From NCBI GenBank assembly GCA_023489135.1, contig JAMDCE010000308.1, positions 1 to 7,462 of the forward strand: a stretch of 7,462 nucleotides of DNA, given 5' to 3'. Position 1 is the first letter of the stretch; every line of letters begins with the position of its first letter. This DNA comes from Chloroflexota bacterium (GTDB lineage Bacteria > Chloroflexota > Chloroflexia > JAMDCE01). Under the pieces are notes generated by a model. That model had not been told where the DNA came from and did not search any database. It worked only from the letters and a program-made list of their open reading frames with translations. The position numbers and the translations under genes are program-made. This document shows, one piece after another, positions 1 to 5,835 of this stretch.

Positions 1-1
1 C

Positions 2-85
2 GGACTCAACGCCCTCAAGGTCGTAGTGGCCGCCGAGGAGTCAGCCGGATCTGGGCAGGTCGTGGCGGTCGATCTCGACCGGTAG
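2..85 (+). CDS. C-terminal fragment of an unidentified protein, cut by the window edge
   Basis: An open frame enters from the left edge and ends at TAG (83-85). It gives 27 residues beginning GLNALKVVVAAEES and ending AVDLDR. The third codon positions are mostly G or C, as in the neighbouring real genes, and the hydrophobic/acidic alternation looks like protein. This suggests the end of a genuine gene reading towards the minus-strand PAP2 gene. The fragment is too short for me to name a family, and no upstream part is present. The 140 bp between this stop and the PAP2 stop hold only weak inverted repeats and no clear terminator. Confidence 0.4.
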   Translation, partial: GLNALKVVVAAEESAGSGQVVAVDLDR

Positions 86-225
86 GGGTCGGAGAAGCGT
101 CTGAACGAAGGGCACAATGCAAGTTTGTCTTTATGCGCCGCCCCTTTTTCTCTTGGTCTTGATTCCAGTCTGAAAAGGGTGCCTCTTGAAGCTGGTTGAC
201 AAGCTTGAAGGAAACTTGCCAACGA

Positions 226-942
226 CTAACTTCTCGCCGGGCTGGCGACACCTCGGTACAGAGCGATGAGAACCACCAGGGCGGTGGCGCCGAGAAGGTA
301 TCCGCCGATGACATCGCTGGGCCAGTGCGCGCCGAGGTAGATGCGTGACAGGCCCACGGAGAGGCTCAGGAAAACGGCCAGAACAACGGCCGAGACTCTG
401 AGGGACCGCGGCCTTTCGTGCACGAAGCTCAGATAGGCCAGGAAGCCATAGAAGACGACGAAATGGGTCACGTGACCGGAGGGGAAGCCGTTTCCTCCCA
501 TCGGGAACAGGACTTCTACCAGGCCAGGGATGGGTCGTGACCTGTCCACCAGTATCTTGAATACGTTGGTCAGTAGATCGACTGGCAGTGTCAGGAGGAG
601 GAAGCCAGCCTCAATTCGATAGCGACGCAGCCAGAGAAGAGCGGCTACCAGCACGACGAGGAGAAAGGCAAGCTGCTGCAGCCCTAGAATCGTGACGGCG
701 ACCATGAGAGCGACGAACCAGGGCGAGCGTAGATGCTGCAGAAGCAAGATGGCGCCCCGATCCAGAGGGAAAGTGGGAAAGAACCTGGCGGCAACGGCCA
801 TCATCAGAAAGGCCGCCAGCAAGGACGCGACTGCCAGCGTTAAGGCGGGAGTCCACTGGTCGCGAATTCGCTTGAAGTTCAGGCGAGATTCCACTGGCAC
901 CCTGAAGACCAGGCGGGGCGCAGACGAGGCCGGCGTTTTCAA
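226..942 (-). CDS. PAP2-family (type 2 phosphatidic acid phosphatase) integral membrane phosphatase
   Basis: This is a 238-residue membrane protein of the PAP2/haloperoxidase superfamily. All three phosphatase signatures are visible: K-X6-RP (K129 to R136-P137), PSGH (154-157) and SR-X5-H-X3-D (S199-R200, H206, D210). H206 is the expected nucleophile and H157 the acid/base, by family knowledge. Hydrophobic stretches at about 32-52, 75-105, 111-128, 158-175, 181-198 and 211-230 give roughly six membrane helices, with the catalytic residues near membrane faces. Typical substrates are undecaprenyl diphosphate, phosphatidate or related lipid phosphates; the sequence does not decide between them. 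The assigned start is TTG, three bases after the lysS stop, so translation is probably coupled to lysS. No strong ribosome binding site precedes it, and GTG codons slightly downstream (codons 12-17) are possible alternatives. The family call is firm; the start and substrate are not. Confidence 0.9.
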   Translation of the reverse strand: MKTPASSAPRLVFRVPVESRLNFKRIRDQWTPALTLAVASLLAAFLMMAVAARFFPTFPLDRGAILLLQHLRSPWFVALMVAVTILGLQQLAFLLVVLVAALLWLRRYRIEAGFLLLTLPVDLLTNVFKILVDRSRPIPGLVEVLFPMGGNGFPSGHVTHFVVFYGFLAYLSFVHERPRSLRVSAVVLAVFLSLSVGLSRIYLGAHWPSDVIGGYLLGATALVVLIALYRGVASPARS

Positions 943-945
943 GAT

Positions 946-2412
946 CTAGCGAGACCGCATTTGAGGGAAGAGAATCACCTCGCGAATGGTCGTTTGATTG
1001 GTGAGAAGCATGGTAAGCCGATCGATTCCGATTCCCAGCCCTCCGGTAGGGGGCATGCCGTACATCAAGGCGTGGACGAAATCGACGTCTAGAGGCTGAG
1101 CCTCCTCGTCTCCTGCGGCCCTTTGCCTGGCCTGATCTTTGAAGCGCTCGAGTTGATCCAGAGGGTCATTCAGCTCGGTGAAGGCGTTACCCAACTCCAG
1201 GCCGCCGATGAACGGCTCGAAGCGTTCCGCCACATCGGGGTTATCAGGCTTTCGTTTGGCCAGTGGCGAAAGCTCCACGGGATAGTCCATAATGAAGGTC
1301 GGCTGAATCAGGTTTGGCTCGACGTAGGTGCTGAGTAGCTCGTCCACCAATTTGCCCCAGGTCAGGGTAGGCGACACCTCACGGCCCATCTCGCGCACCT
1401 TGGCGTAGAGGCTGGCCTGGTCGGCGTACTCGTCGTAATCTATCCCGGCGTGTTCCAACACGGCCTGCCGCAAGGGTAGCCGCCGCCAGGGCGGTTTCAG
1501 ATCTATGGATTGGTCGTTGAAGGTAATCTCCGTCGTCCCCCGAACCTGCAACGCGATGAAGCCAACCATCGCCTCAGTTAGGTTCATCATATCATTGTAG
1601 TCGGCGTAAGCCTGATAGGCTTCCATTTGGGTGAACTCAGGATTGTGCTCCGCGTCGATTCCTTCGTTCCGAAAGTCCTTGCTGATCTCGTAGACTCTTT
1701 CAAAGCCCCCCACGAGTAGCCTTTTCAGGTACAATTCGTCAGAAATTCGCAGGAATAGGTCCCGGTCCAAAGCGTGATGGTGAGTGATGAAGGGCCGGGC
1801 CGCCGCTCCGCCGTAGATGGGCTGCAGGACCGGAGTCTCGACCTCCAGGAAGCCTCTTTCGTCGAGGAACTGCCGCATCGCCGAGGTGATTCGCGTTCTG
1901 GTAACGAAGACGTCTCGGACGTCCTTGTTGACGATGAGGTCCACGTAGCGCTGGCGATACCGCTTCTCGATGTCGGTCAGACCATGCCATTTCTCTGGCA
2001 GGGGATGAAGGGATTTTGTCAGGATGGTGAAACTGCGCACCTCCAGGGTAATCTCTCCCGTTTTCGTTCGGAAGAGAGCGCCCGTGGCCTGAATGAAATC
2101 GCCCAGATCCAAAGAGTGGCGGAAAAGGTCGTATTTCTCCTCACCCAGGATGTTGATTCGGAAGTACAACTGAATGGTGCCGGTGCTATCCATAATGTGG
2201 GCAAAGGAGGACTTACCCATAACCCGGATGGTCATTAGCCGGCCCACCAGCGTGATGGCCTCCCCTTGAAGCTCGTCGAAGTTTTCGGAGGCCTCGGCCG
2301 CGGTATTTGTTCGGAAGGCGCGGGGTGGGTAGGGATCGATGCCTTGTTCGCGCAGCCGCTCCAATTTCAGGATGCGCTGCTGCTGCAGGTCCCCCAGTTC
2401 CAATTCATCCAA
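946..2412 (-). CDS. lysS: Lysyl-tRNA synthetase, class II
   Basis: This cytoplasmic enzyme attaches lysine to tRNA-Lys using ATP. The 488-residue length is normal for bacterial class II LysRS. The N-terminal OB-fold anticodon-binding domain covers about residues 50-135 (LVGRLMTIRVMGKSSF followed by IQLYF). The catalytic domain follows from about 145, with the motif 1 region near 178-196, motif 2 at 247-264 (FRNEGID, then HNPEFTQME) and motif 3 at 458-470 (GLGIGIDRL, the ATP-binding arginine region). MDYPVELSPLAK (375-386) and ELGNAFTELNDP (406-417) are the lysine/ATP-site blocks typical of LysRS rather than AspRS or AsnRS. The start is TTG, because the nearby ATG is out of frame. AGGA in the preceding spacer, about nine bases upstream, supports it. 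Only 12 bases separate it from the greA stop, so it is co-transcribed with greA. No motif is missing. Confidence 0.97.
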   Translation of the reverse strand: MDELELGDLQQQRILKLERLREQGIDPYPPRAFRTNTAAEASENFDELQGEAITLVGRLMTIRVMGKSSFAHIMDSTGTIQLYFRINILGEEKYDLFRHSLDLGDFIQATGALFRTKTGEITLEVRSFTILTKSLHPLPEKWHGLTDIEKRYRQRYVDLIVNKDVRDVFVTRTRITSAMRQFLDERGFLEVETPVLQPIYGGAAARPFITHHHALDRDLFLRISDELYLKRLLVGGFERVYEISKDFRNEGIDAEHNPEFTQMEAYQAYADYNDMMNLTEAMVGFIALQVRGTTEITFNDQSIDLKPPWRRLPLRQAVLEHAGIDYDEYADQASLYAKVREMGREVSPTLTWGKLVDELLSTYVEPNLIQPTFIMDYPVELSPLAKRKPDNPDVAERFEPFIGGLELGNAFTELNDPLDQLERFKDQARQRAAGDEEAQPLDVDFVHALMYGMPPTGGLGIGIDRLTMLLTNQTTIREVILFPQMRSR

Positions 2413-2424
2413 AGGCTGAGATCC

Positions 2425-2895
2425 TCACTCGATACTCAGGATCGTGAGCTCCAACTGTCCGGCTGGGGCATTCACGGCGACCTTCTCGCCCGCTTTCCGG
2501 CCCATCAGGGCGGCGCCGACCAGCGATTCGTTGGAGATCTTTCCATTTCGGCTGTTGGACTCAGCCGACCCGACGATGGTCCAGGTCTCCTGCCGGCCCT
2601 CGTGGTCAAGGATGGTGACGCGCGAACCGAGCTTGACCGTGGCGTGGTCGCTGTGGTCGTTTTCGATCAATTCGCAACGGCTAAGGATGCTCCCAATGGT
2701 GCGAATTCGCCCCTCGATGAAGCCCTGCTCATTCTTGGCGTCCTCATACTCACCGCTCTCCATTATGTCGCCATAGCCCTTGGCCTGGTTTATTCGCTCC
2801 GCGACCTCGTGACGTCGTACGGTGCAGAGATGCTTTAATTCCATCTCCAGTGTCGCCTTGCCTTCGGGAGTAAGGAAAACAGGTTTTTCCACCAT
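2425..2895 (-). CDS. greA: Transcription elongation factor GreA
   Basis: GreA enters the secondary channel of RNA polymerase and stimulates cleavage of the backtracked transcript, releasing stalled elongation complexes. The 156-residue length is standard. The N-terminal coiled coil (about 1-78) contains TPEGKATLEMEL and the RRHEVAERI block. The acidic tip is GDIMESGEY (42-50), with D43 and E46 matching the Mg-coordinating Asp/Glu pair of the family. The C-terminal FKBP-like globular domain (about 84-156) includes TWTIVGSAES and the ISNESLVGAALMGRKAGEKV block. The start is ATG, with AAGGAG about 11 bases upstream. It is the first gene of greA-lysS-PAP2. An intrinsic terminator ends 32 bp before its ATG, downstream of the only obvious promoter, so expression probably depends on terminator read-through. 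I see no departure from the family. Confidence 0.97.
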   Translation of the reverse strand: MVEKPVFLTPEGKATLEMELKHLCTVRRHEVAERINQAKGYGDIMESGEYEDAKNEQGFIEGRIRTIGSILSRCELIENDHSDHATVKLGSRVTILDHEGRQETWTIVGSAESNSRNGKISNESLVGAALMGRKAGEKVAVNAPAGQLELTILSIE

Positions 2896-2899
2896 CGCC

Positions 2900-2910
2900 G
2901 GAGATTCTCC
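2900..2910 (-). promoter_or_regulatory. greA ribosome binding site inside a small self-complementary element
   Basis: On the minus strand the greA Shine-Dalgarno core GGAG is followed by AAT and then CTCC, so it can fold into a tiny 4-bp hairpin ahead of the ATG. This could slightly mask the binding site. Four base pairs with a three-base loop is marginal, so a regulatory role is only a suggestion. Confidence 0.35.
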
Positions 2911-2927
2911 TTGTCTAAGTTACTAGT

Positions 2928-2957
2928 AAAAAAACTGAGAGCGGCGAACTCTCAGTT
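2928..2957 (-). terminator. Rho-independent terminator in the greA leader, also the end of the deoC-birA-DUF1284 operon
   Basis: On the minus strand AACTGAGAG pairs perfectly with CTCTCAGTT (9 bp; plus-strand arms 2949-2957 and 2933-2941) around a 7-base loop (2942-2948). A run of seven T residues follows (plus-strand A run 2928-2934, two of them in the stem). It lies 78 bases past the DUF1284 stop and 32 bases before the greA ATG. It can end transcripts coming from deoC-birA-DUF1284. It also sits downstream of the greA promoter at 2992-3020, so it would attenuate greA as well. Confidence 0.88.
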
Positions 2958-2991
2958 CCGGGCATTTCAGCCAGCCAGTTGACGTAACGGG

Positions 2992-3020
2992 ATTATATTA
3001 CAACTCTGATGATTTGTAAA
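2992..3020 (-). promoter_or_regulatory. Near-consensus housekeeping-sigma promoter for greA-lysS-PAP2
   Basis: On the minus strand a -35 box TTTACA (plus-strand 3015-3020, five of six matches to TTGACA) is followed by exactly 17 bases and a perfect -10 box TATAAT (plus-strand 2992-2997). The expected start of transcription is near 2985. The promoter begins just past the DUF1284 stop in a locally A+T-rich stretch, which fits intergenic regulatory DNA. The resulting leader is about 90 bases and contains the terminator at 2928-2957. Confidence 0.8.
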
Positions 3021-3035
3021 GTATCCTCCTCAGCC

Positions 3036-3464
3036 TCAGACCATTACAGCCTTCAGCTTGGCAAGTCCTTCCTCGCAGCATCCCTGTGACAACCACGGGC
3101 ACTCACCACAAATCTGCCCCAATTTCACGGGATCCACAGTCCGGCCTATCCTGCGCAATATGTTGCACCAGTCACTAAATTCTCCGGGACGCAGGTCCAA
3201 CACGGCGAGGACTTCGATGTCCTGTCTAGCCAATACGGCGCTATCATACTGCTGGCAGGTGTCCACCCACCAGTGCGGGCAGGCCCGGCAGAGATCGTCT
3301 CCACCTTCCACCAGGCGTATGGCTGATTGCGGAGAATTAGCCAACTTGTCCAGCAAGCGCGCCATATTGGCCACGAATTCCGGAGAATAACCATCCCCTT
3401 GAAAACCCTGTAAGCATAGGAGATGATGGCCCCGCAGTTCTACAACTTGATCCTGGTTTCTCAC
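3036..3464 (-). CDS. DUF1284 family cysteine-rich protein, possible iron-sulfur or metal-binding protein
   Basis: This is a 142-residue soluble protein of the DUF1284 type, recognised by LRGHHLLCLQGFQGDGYSPEF at residues 10-30, which is close to the family signature. It has nine cysteines: C17, C59, C62, C70, C100, C119, C122, C129 and C130. They include a C-X2-C-P pair (59-63), a second C-X2-C-P pair (119-123) and H13-H14. The pattern suggests a bound Fe-S cluster or metal, but the biochemical role is unknown. I chose the GTG at 3462-3464. It has AGGA seven bases upstream and directly precedes the conserved block, whereas the longer frame back to 3539 would overlap birA by about 60 bases with no family resemblance. 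It follows birA by 13 bases and is the last gene of deoC-birA-DUF1284, ahead of the terminator at 2928-2957. Confidence 0.85.
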   Translation of the reverse strand: MRNQDQVVELRGHHLLCLQGFQGDGYSPEFVANMARLLDKLANSPQSAIRLVEGGDDLCRACPHWWVDTCQQYDSAVLARQDIEVLAVLDLRPGEFSDWCNILRRIGRTVDPVKLGQICGECPWLSQGCCEEGLAKLKAVMV

Positions 3465-3477
3465 GTTGATTTCCTGC

Positions 3478-4287
3478 TTAAGGCCGGTCTGTGGGGCGAA
3501 GGGAGACATCGCCCACCAGGACTCGCTGCATCTGGCCATCTGACCGGCGAACGATCAAGGCCCCGTCAATATCGACGGTGCTGGCCAGGCCCTGGATAGT
3601 TCCCTCCGGGGAGGTAACACAGACCTGACGCCCGAGAGTTCCGAGATGACGTTTCCACTCCTCGAAAATCGCAAGGAGCCCGCGGTCGGCGAGGCCGGCG
3701 TAGCGACAATCCAATTCCCGAAGGATCAACTGAAGCAGTTGGGATCGCGGAACAGGACGACCGAGTTCCAGAGAGAGGCTGCTGGCCTCCTGCCCCAGAT
3801 CGGGCAGATCTTGCGGGTTGAAGTTGACGTTCAGGCCGAAGCCTACGACCGCCCAGGCCAGTTTTCTCTCCACGAGTTCCAGTTCCGTCAACACGCCGAC
3901 CACCTTTCGGTCGTTGATCAAGATATCATTGGGCCATTTCAAATAAGGGTGAAGACCAGTCGAATCTTCGATGGCGTGAGCGATGGCCAGCGAGCAGATG
4001 ATGGTCAGGTAGAAGGCCTGCTCGGAGGCCAGGTGCGGTCTGAGAACAACGGAGCACAGGATGCTGGTTCCCGGTGGCGAGAGCCATTGGCGTCCCAGGC
4101 GTCCCCGGCCGGCGGTCTGCTCTTCGGCCAGGACAACCGTTCCGTCGGCGGCTCCCTCGCTCGCCAGAGCTTTGGCAACGTCATTGGTGGATGTGGTGGA
4201 GCTCAAGTGAATTATCTCGCGGCCGATTATGCTGGTAGCGAGGCCATGCTTGATTGCATCAGGCTTCAGTTCCGAGGATAAGGTCAC
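3478..4287 (-). CDS. birA: Biotin-[acetyl-CoA-carboxylase] ligase, short form without DNA-binding domain
   Basis: This enzyme activates biotin with ATP to biotinyl-AMP and transfers it to the lysine of biotin carboxyl carrier domains of carboxylases. The protein has 269 residues. The catalytic domain shows SSTTSTND (29-36), the biotinyl-AMP loop AGRGRLGRQW (59-68), KWPND (117-121), KVVGVLTE (128-135) and GFGLNVN (149-155). The C-terminal SH3-like cap follows at about 220-266, with DGALIV (241-246). The usual N-terminal winged-helix domain of bifunctional BirA is absent: the catalytic domain starts near residue 20. It is therefore expected to be a ligase only and not a repressor of biotin genes. 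The start is GTG, with a Shine-Dalgarno TAGGAG whose TAG is the deoC stop codon, indicating coupling to deoC. No defects are seen. Confidence 0.95.
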   Translation of the reverse strand: MTLSSELKPDAIKHGLATSIIGREIIHLSSTTSTNDVAKALASEGAADGTVVLAEEQTAGRGRLGRQWLSPPGTSILCSVVLRPHLASEQAFYLTIICSLAIAHAIEDSTGLHPYLKWPNDILINDRKVVGVLTELELVERKLAWAVVGFGLNVNFNPQDLPDLGQEASSLSLELGRPVPRSQLLQLILRELDCRYAGLADRGLLAIFEEWKRHLGTLGRQVCVTSPEGTIQGLASTVDIDGALIVRRSDGQMQRVLVGDVSLRPTDRP

Positions 4288-4296
4288 TGCAGGCTC

Positions 4297-4977
4297 CTAG
4301 CTCTGGGGCACGCCCCGGACGATGGCAACACCGGTGCTGGTGCCGATCCGGTCGGCTCCGGCCTCGACTAACGCTATGGTTTGCTCGTAGGTTCTTATGC
4401 CGCCGGAGGCCTTTATCTTTACGTTGGGCGAGACGGCTGATCGGAGAAGTCGCACGTCTTCCACGGTGGCCCCCCCACCGCTGTATCCCGTGTTGGTTTT
4501 GACGAACTGGGCGCCCGCTTCCTCTACAAGTCGGGCGGCCCTGACTTTCTCTTCGTCGGTCAGGAGGTTGCATTCGATGATTACTTTAACGATCGTCGCC
4601 GAGCTGATCTGGTGCGCTTGTTTAACTACATGCGCGATGTCGTTGCGCGTGGCGTGAATCTGTCCGGACTTGAAAGCGCCGAGATTAAGGACCATGTCCA
4701 CCTCATGAGCGCCATCCTCCGCGGCCAACCGCGCTTCCAATCCTTTAACCGAGGAGGTCGAAGCGCCGAACGGGAATCCAGACACCGTGCACACTTTGAC
4801 GCCACTATCGGCGACGCAGGCCGAGGCCAGGCGAACCCAGAAGGGCTGCACCACCACGGCGGCGAAGCCGTGTTCTTTGGCCTCCCAGCAGACCTTTCTC
4901 ACGTCGTCTTCCGTCGCCTCGGGCCTTAGAATGGTGTGATCGATGTATTTGGCGATGTTGATTTGGCGGCTACTCAT
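4297..4977 (-). CDS. deoC: Deoxyribose-phosphate aldolase
   Basis: DeoC cleaves 2-deoxyribose 5-phosphate to acetaldehyde and glyceraldehyde 3-phosphate in deoxynucleoside catabolism. With the chosen start it is 226 residues, normal for the short bacterial form. Class I aldolase features are present: YIDHTILRPEAT (11-22), SGFPFG (66-71), EVDMVLN with D94, the Schiff-base lysine K160 in FVKTNTGYS, and the second lysine K189 in KIKASGGIR, followed by the phosphate-binding GTSTG (212-216). These correspond to D102, K167 and K201 of the E. coli enzyme. I prefer the ATG at 4975-4977 (MSSRQINIAKYIDH), which has AAGGAG ten bases upstream. The frame extends to 5028, but the added residues are basic and unlike the family. 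It is the first gene of deoC-birA-DUF1284, and the promoter at 5052-5080 precedes it. Confidence 0.96.
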   Translation of the reverse strand: MSSRQINIAKYIDHTILRPEATEDDVRKVCWEAKEHGFAAVVVQPFWVRLASACVADSGVKVCTVSGFPFGASTSSVKGLEARLAAEDGAHEVDMVLNLGAFKSGQIHATRNDIAHVVKQAHQISSATIVKVIIECNLLTDEEKVRAARLVEEAGAQFVKTNTGYSGGGATVEDVRLLRSAVSPNVKIKASGGIRTYEQTIALVEAGADRIGTSTGVAIVRGVPQS

Positions 4978-5051
4978 CGATTCGTTTCTCCTTTTGCGCT
5001 TTTCTGGGGCAACCAGCGGCGCGGCCAAGGGTCATCTCAATGATGCGATTA

Positions 5052-5080
5052 ATCATACTGAGAAAAAGGGAGCTTGTCCA
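5052..5080 (-). promoter_or_regulatory. Promoter for the deoC-birA-DUF1284 operon
   Basis: On the minus strand TGGACA (plus-strand 5075-5080, five of six matches) and TATGAT (plus-strand 5052-5057, five of six) are separated by exactly 17 bases. The start of transcription would be near 5045, giving a leader of about 68 bases before the deoC ATG at 4977. An imperfect dyad ATGAT-N7-ATCAT (5040-5056), which includes the palindrome GATTAATC (5047-5054), overlaps the -10 box and the expected start point. It is a possible operator, but it is short. Confidence 0.65.
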
Positions 5081-5136
5081 CTGATGGCGGTGCGCAACTC
5101 AACAACGTGCGGGAATGTGCAAGGTTTATGCCACCG

Positions 5137-5165
5137 TTGACACGCTATAAACCCGGTGATAAACT
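5137..5165 (+). promoter_or_regulatory. Promoter for the ferredoxin/LarA-like operon, perfect -35 and extended -10
   Basis: A perfect TTGACA (5137-5142) is followed by 17 bases and TAAACT (5160-5165, four of six matches). A TG dinucleotide at 5157-5158 stands one base before the -10, as in extended -10 promoters, and compensates for the weaker hexamer. The expected start is near 5172, giving a leader of about 45 bases before the ATG at 5218. It lies back to back with the deoC promoter, with 56 bp between the two -35 boxes. That segment (5081-5136) contains three loosely repeated GTGC-containing words but no clean operator. Confidence 0.65.
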
Positions 5166-5217
5166 GATCGCAAACAGCCACAATTGCCCTAGAATACTCT
5201 GCTTCCGGGGGAGAATA

Positions 5218-5823
5218 ATGAAGCTTGTCAACCTTATCCCCAGCGTGGATCTGGACAAGTGCACCGGTTGCTCCATCTGCACGCGCGTTTGCCCCACTCT
5301 TTCCATCCCCGTTGTCGACAAGAAGGCCGCGGTCGACGAGGCCACGTGCTTTGGTTGTGGTAACTGCGAGCAGCGCTGCCCTCACTTCGCCATCGCTATG
5401 CTCAAACGGCCAGATCCATTCTACCTCCAAGTCGAGTCGAGTGACCTCCCTGAGGAGACCCTGGTCGACCTGTGCCGAAAGGCCAGGATGCATCCAGAGC
5501 AGATCGTCTGTTACTGCACGGCCACACGTGCCAAAGAGGTGGCGGCAGCTGTTATGAAGGGTGCCAGGTCTCCCGAAGACATCTCCAGAGTCACCGGGAT
5601 TCGCTCCGGGTGCAAGGTCGAATGCATTCAACCCATGCTCCGCCTCCTGGAGGCCGCGGGGGTTAAGCCTAAGCCACCTAAGGGTGGCTACCAATGGTAC
5701 GGTCGGACCATCACCATCTGGGAGTTACCGGAAGAGGTGAAGCGGAAGCATGCTGCCCGAGGGTTTCACTTCGACGAAGATCGGGAACTGATGAGTCGCG
5801 TAGCCGATTCCTCCGGCCAGTAA
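5218..5823 (+). CDS. 2[4Fe-4S] ferredoxin fused to a BFD-like [2Fe-2S]-type domain
   Basis: This is a 201-residue soluble iron-sulfur protein, most likely an electron carrier or electron-transfer subunit. Residues 8-60 form a bacterial ferredoxin domain with two complete C-X2-C-X2-C-X3-C-P motifs (C15, C18, C21, C25 and C44, C47, C50, C54), expected to bind two [4Fe-4S] clusters. A linker follows, then a BFD-like domain at about 94-148: C98-X-C100, 31 residues, C132-X3-C136. The first pair and the 31-residue spacing match BFD/Fer2_BFD, but the last pair is C-X3-C instead of the usual C-X2-C. The tail (150-201) is charged and unassigned. The ATG at 5218 has GGGGGAG five bases upstream. A longer frame from 5074 would run through the promoter and lacks family sequence. 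The stop overlaps the Shine-Dalgarno of the next gene, so the two proteins are probably made together and may interact. The physiological partner is unknown. Confidence 0.88.
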   Translation: MKLVNLIPSVDLDKCTGCSICTRVCPTLSIPVVDKKAAVDEATCFGCGNCEQRCPHFAIAMLKRPDPFYLQVESSDLPEETLVDLCRKARMHPEQIVCYCTATRAKEVAAAVMKGARSPEDISRVTGIRSGCKVECIQPMLRLLEAAGVKPKPPKGGYQWYGRTITIWELPEEVKRKHAARGFHFDEDRELMSRVADSSGQ

Positions 5824-5835
5824 GGAGGTCTATCT
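5824..5835 (+). promoter_or_regulatory. Strong ribosome binding site for the LarA-like gene, overlapping the upstream stop
   Basis: The TAA stop of the ferredoxin gene (5821-5823) runs straight into GGAGG, forming TAAGGAGGT, a full-length Shine-Dalgarno with good spacing to the ATG at 5836. This fixes the start of the downstream gene and suggests translational coupling with the ferredoxin gene. Confidence 0.8.

Noticed and set aside
119..219. Inverted repeat GCAAGTTT (119-126) / AAACTTGC (212-219), plus shorter hairpins, as a bidirectional terminator
   Set aside because: The arms are 85 bases apart, and the shorter hairpins (such as AAGCT/AGCTT at 189-206) are weak and lack a T run. Nothing here is clearly a terminator.
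15..314. 99-codon minus-strand frame at the left end
   Set aside because: It overlaps the C-terminal codons of the PAP2 gene in another frame, and its composition (Arg/Pro-rich) is typical of a GC-rich shadow frame.
2266..2838. 190-codon plus-strand open frame
   Set aside because: It is antisense to the start of lysS and most of greA, both clearly real, so it is a shadow frame.
3465..3539. Longer N terminus for the DUF1284 protein
   Set aside because: It would overlap the end of birA by about 60 bases. The GTG at 3464 has a good ribosome binding site and directly precedes the conserved block.
3646..4281. 211-codon plus-strand open frame
   Set aside because: It lies wholly antisense to birA, which has complete family motifs. 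Its translation shows no recognisable domain, and it has no supporting start context.
4978..5028. Longer N terminus for DeoC
   Set aside because: The added 17 residues are basic and unlike DeoC. The ATG at 4977 has a well-placed AAGGAG.
5074..5217. Longer N terminus for the ferredoxin protein (TTG at 5074)
   Set aside because: The extension contains the -35/-10 promoter elements and lacks ferredoxin similarity. The ATG at 5218 has its own ribosome binding site.
5053..5694. 213-codon minus-strand open frame
   Set aside because: It is antisense to the ferredoxin-BFD gene, where thirteen cysteines (eight of them in ferredoxin motifs) prove the plus frame. It also spans both divergent promoters.
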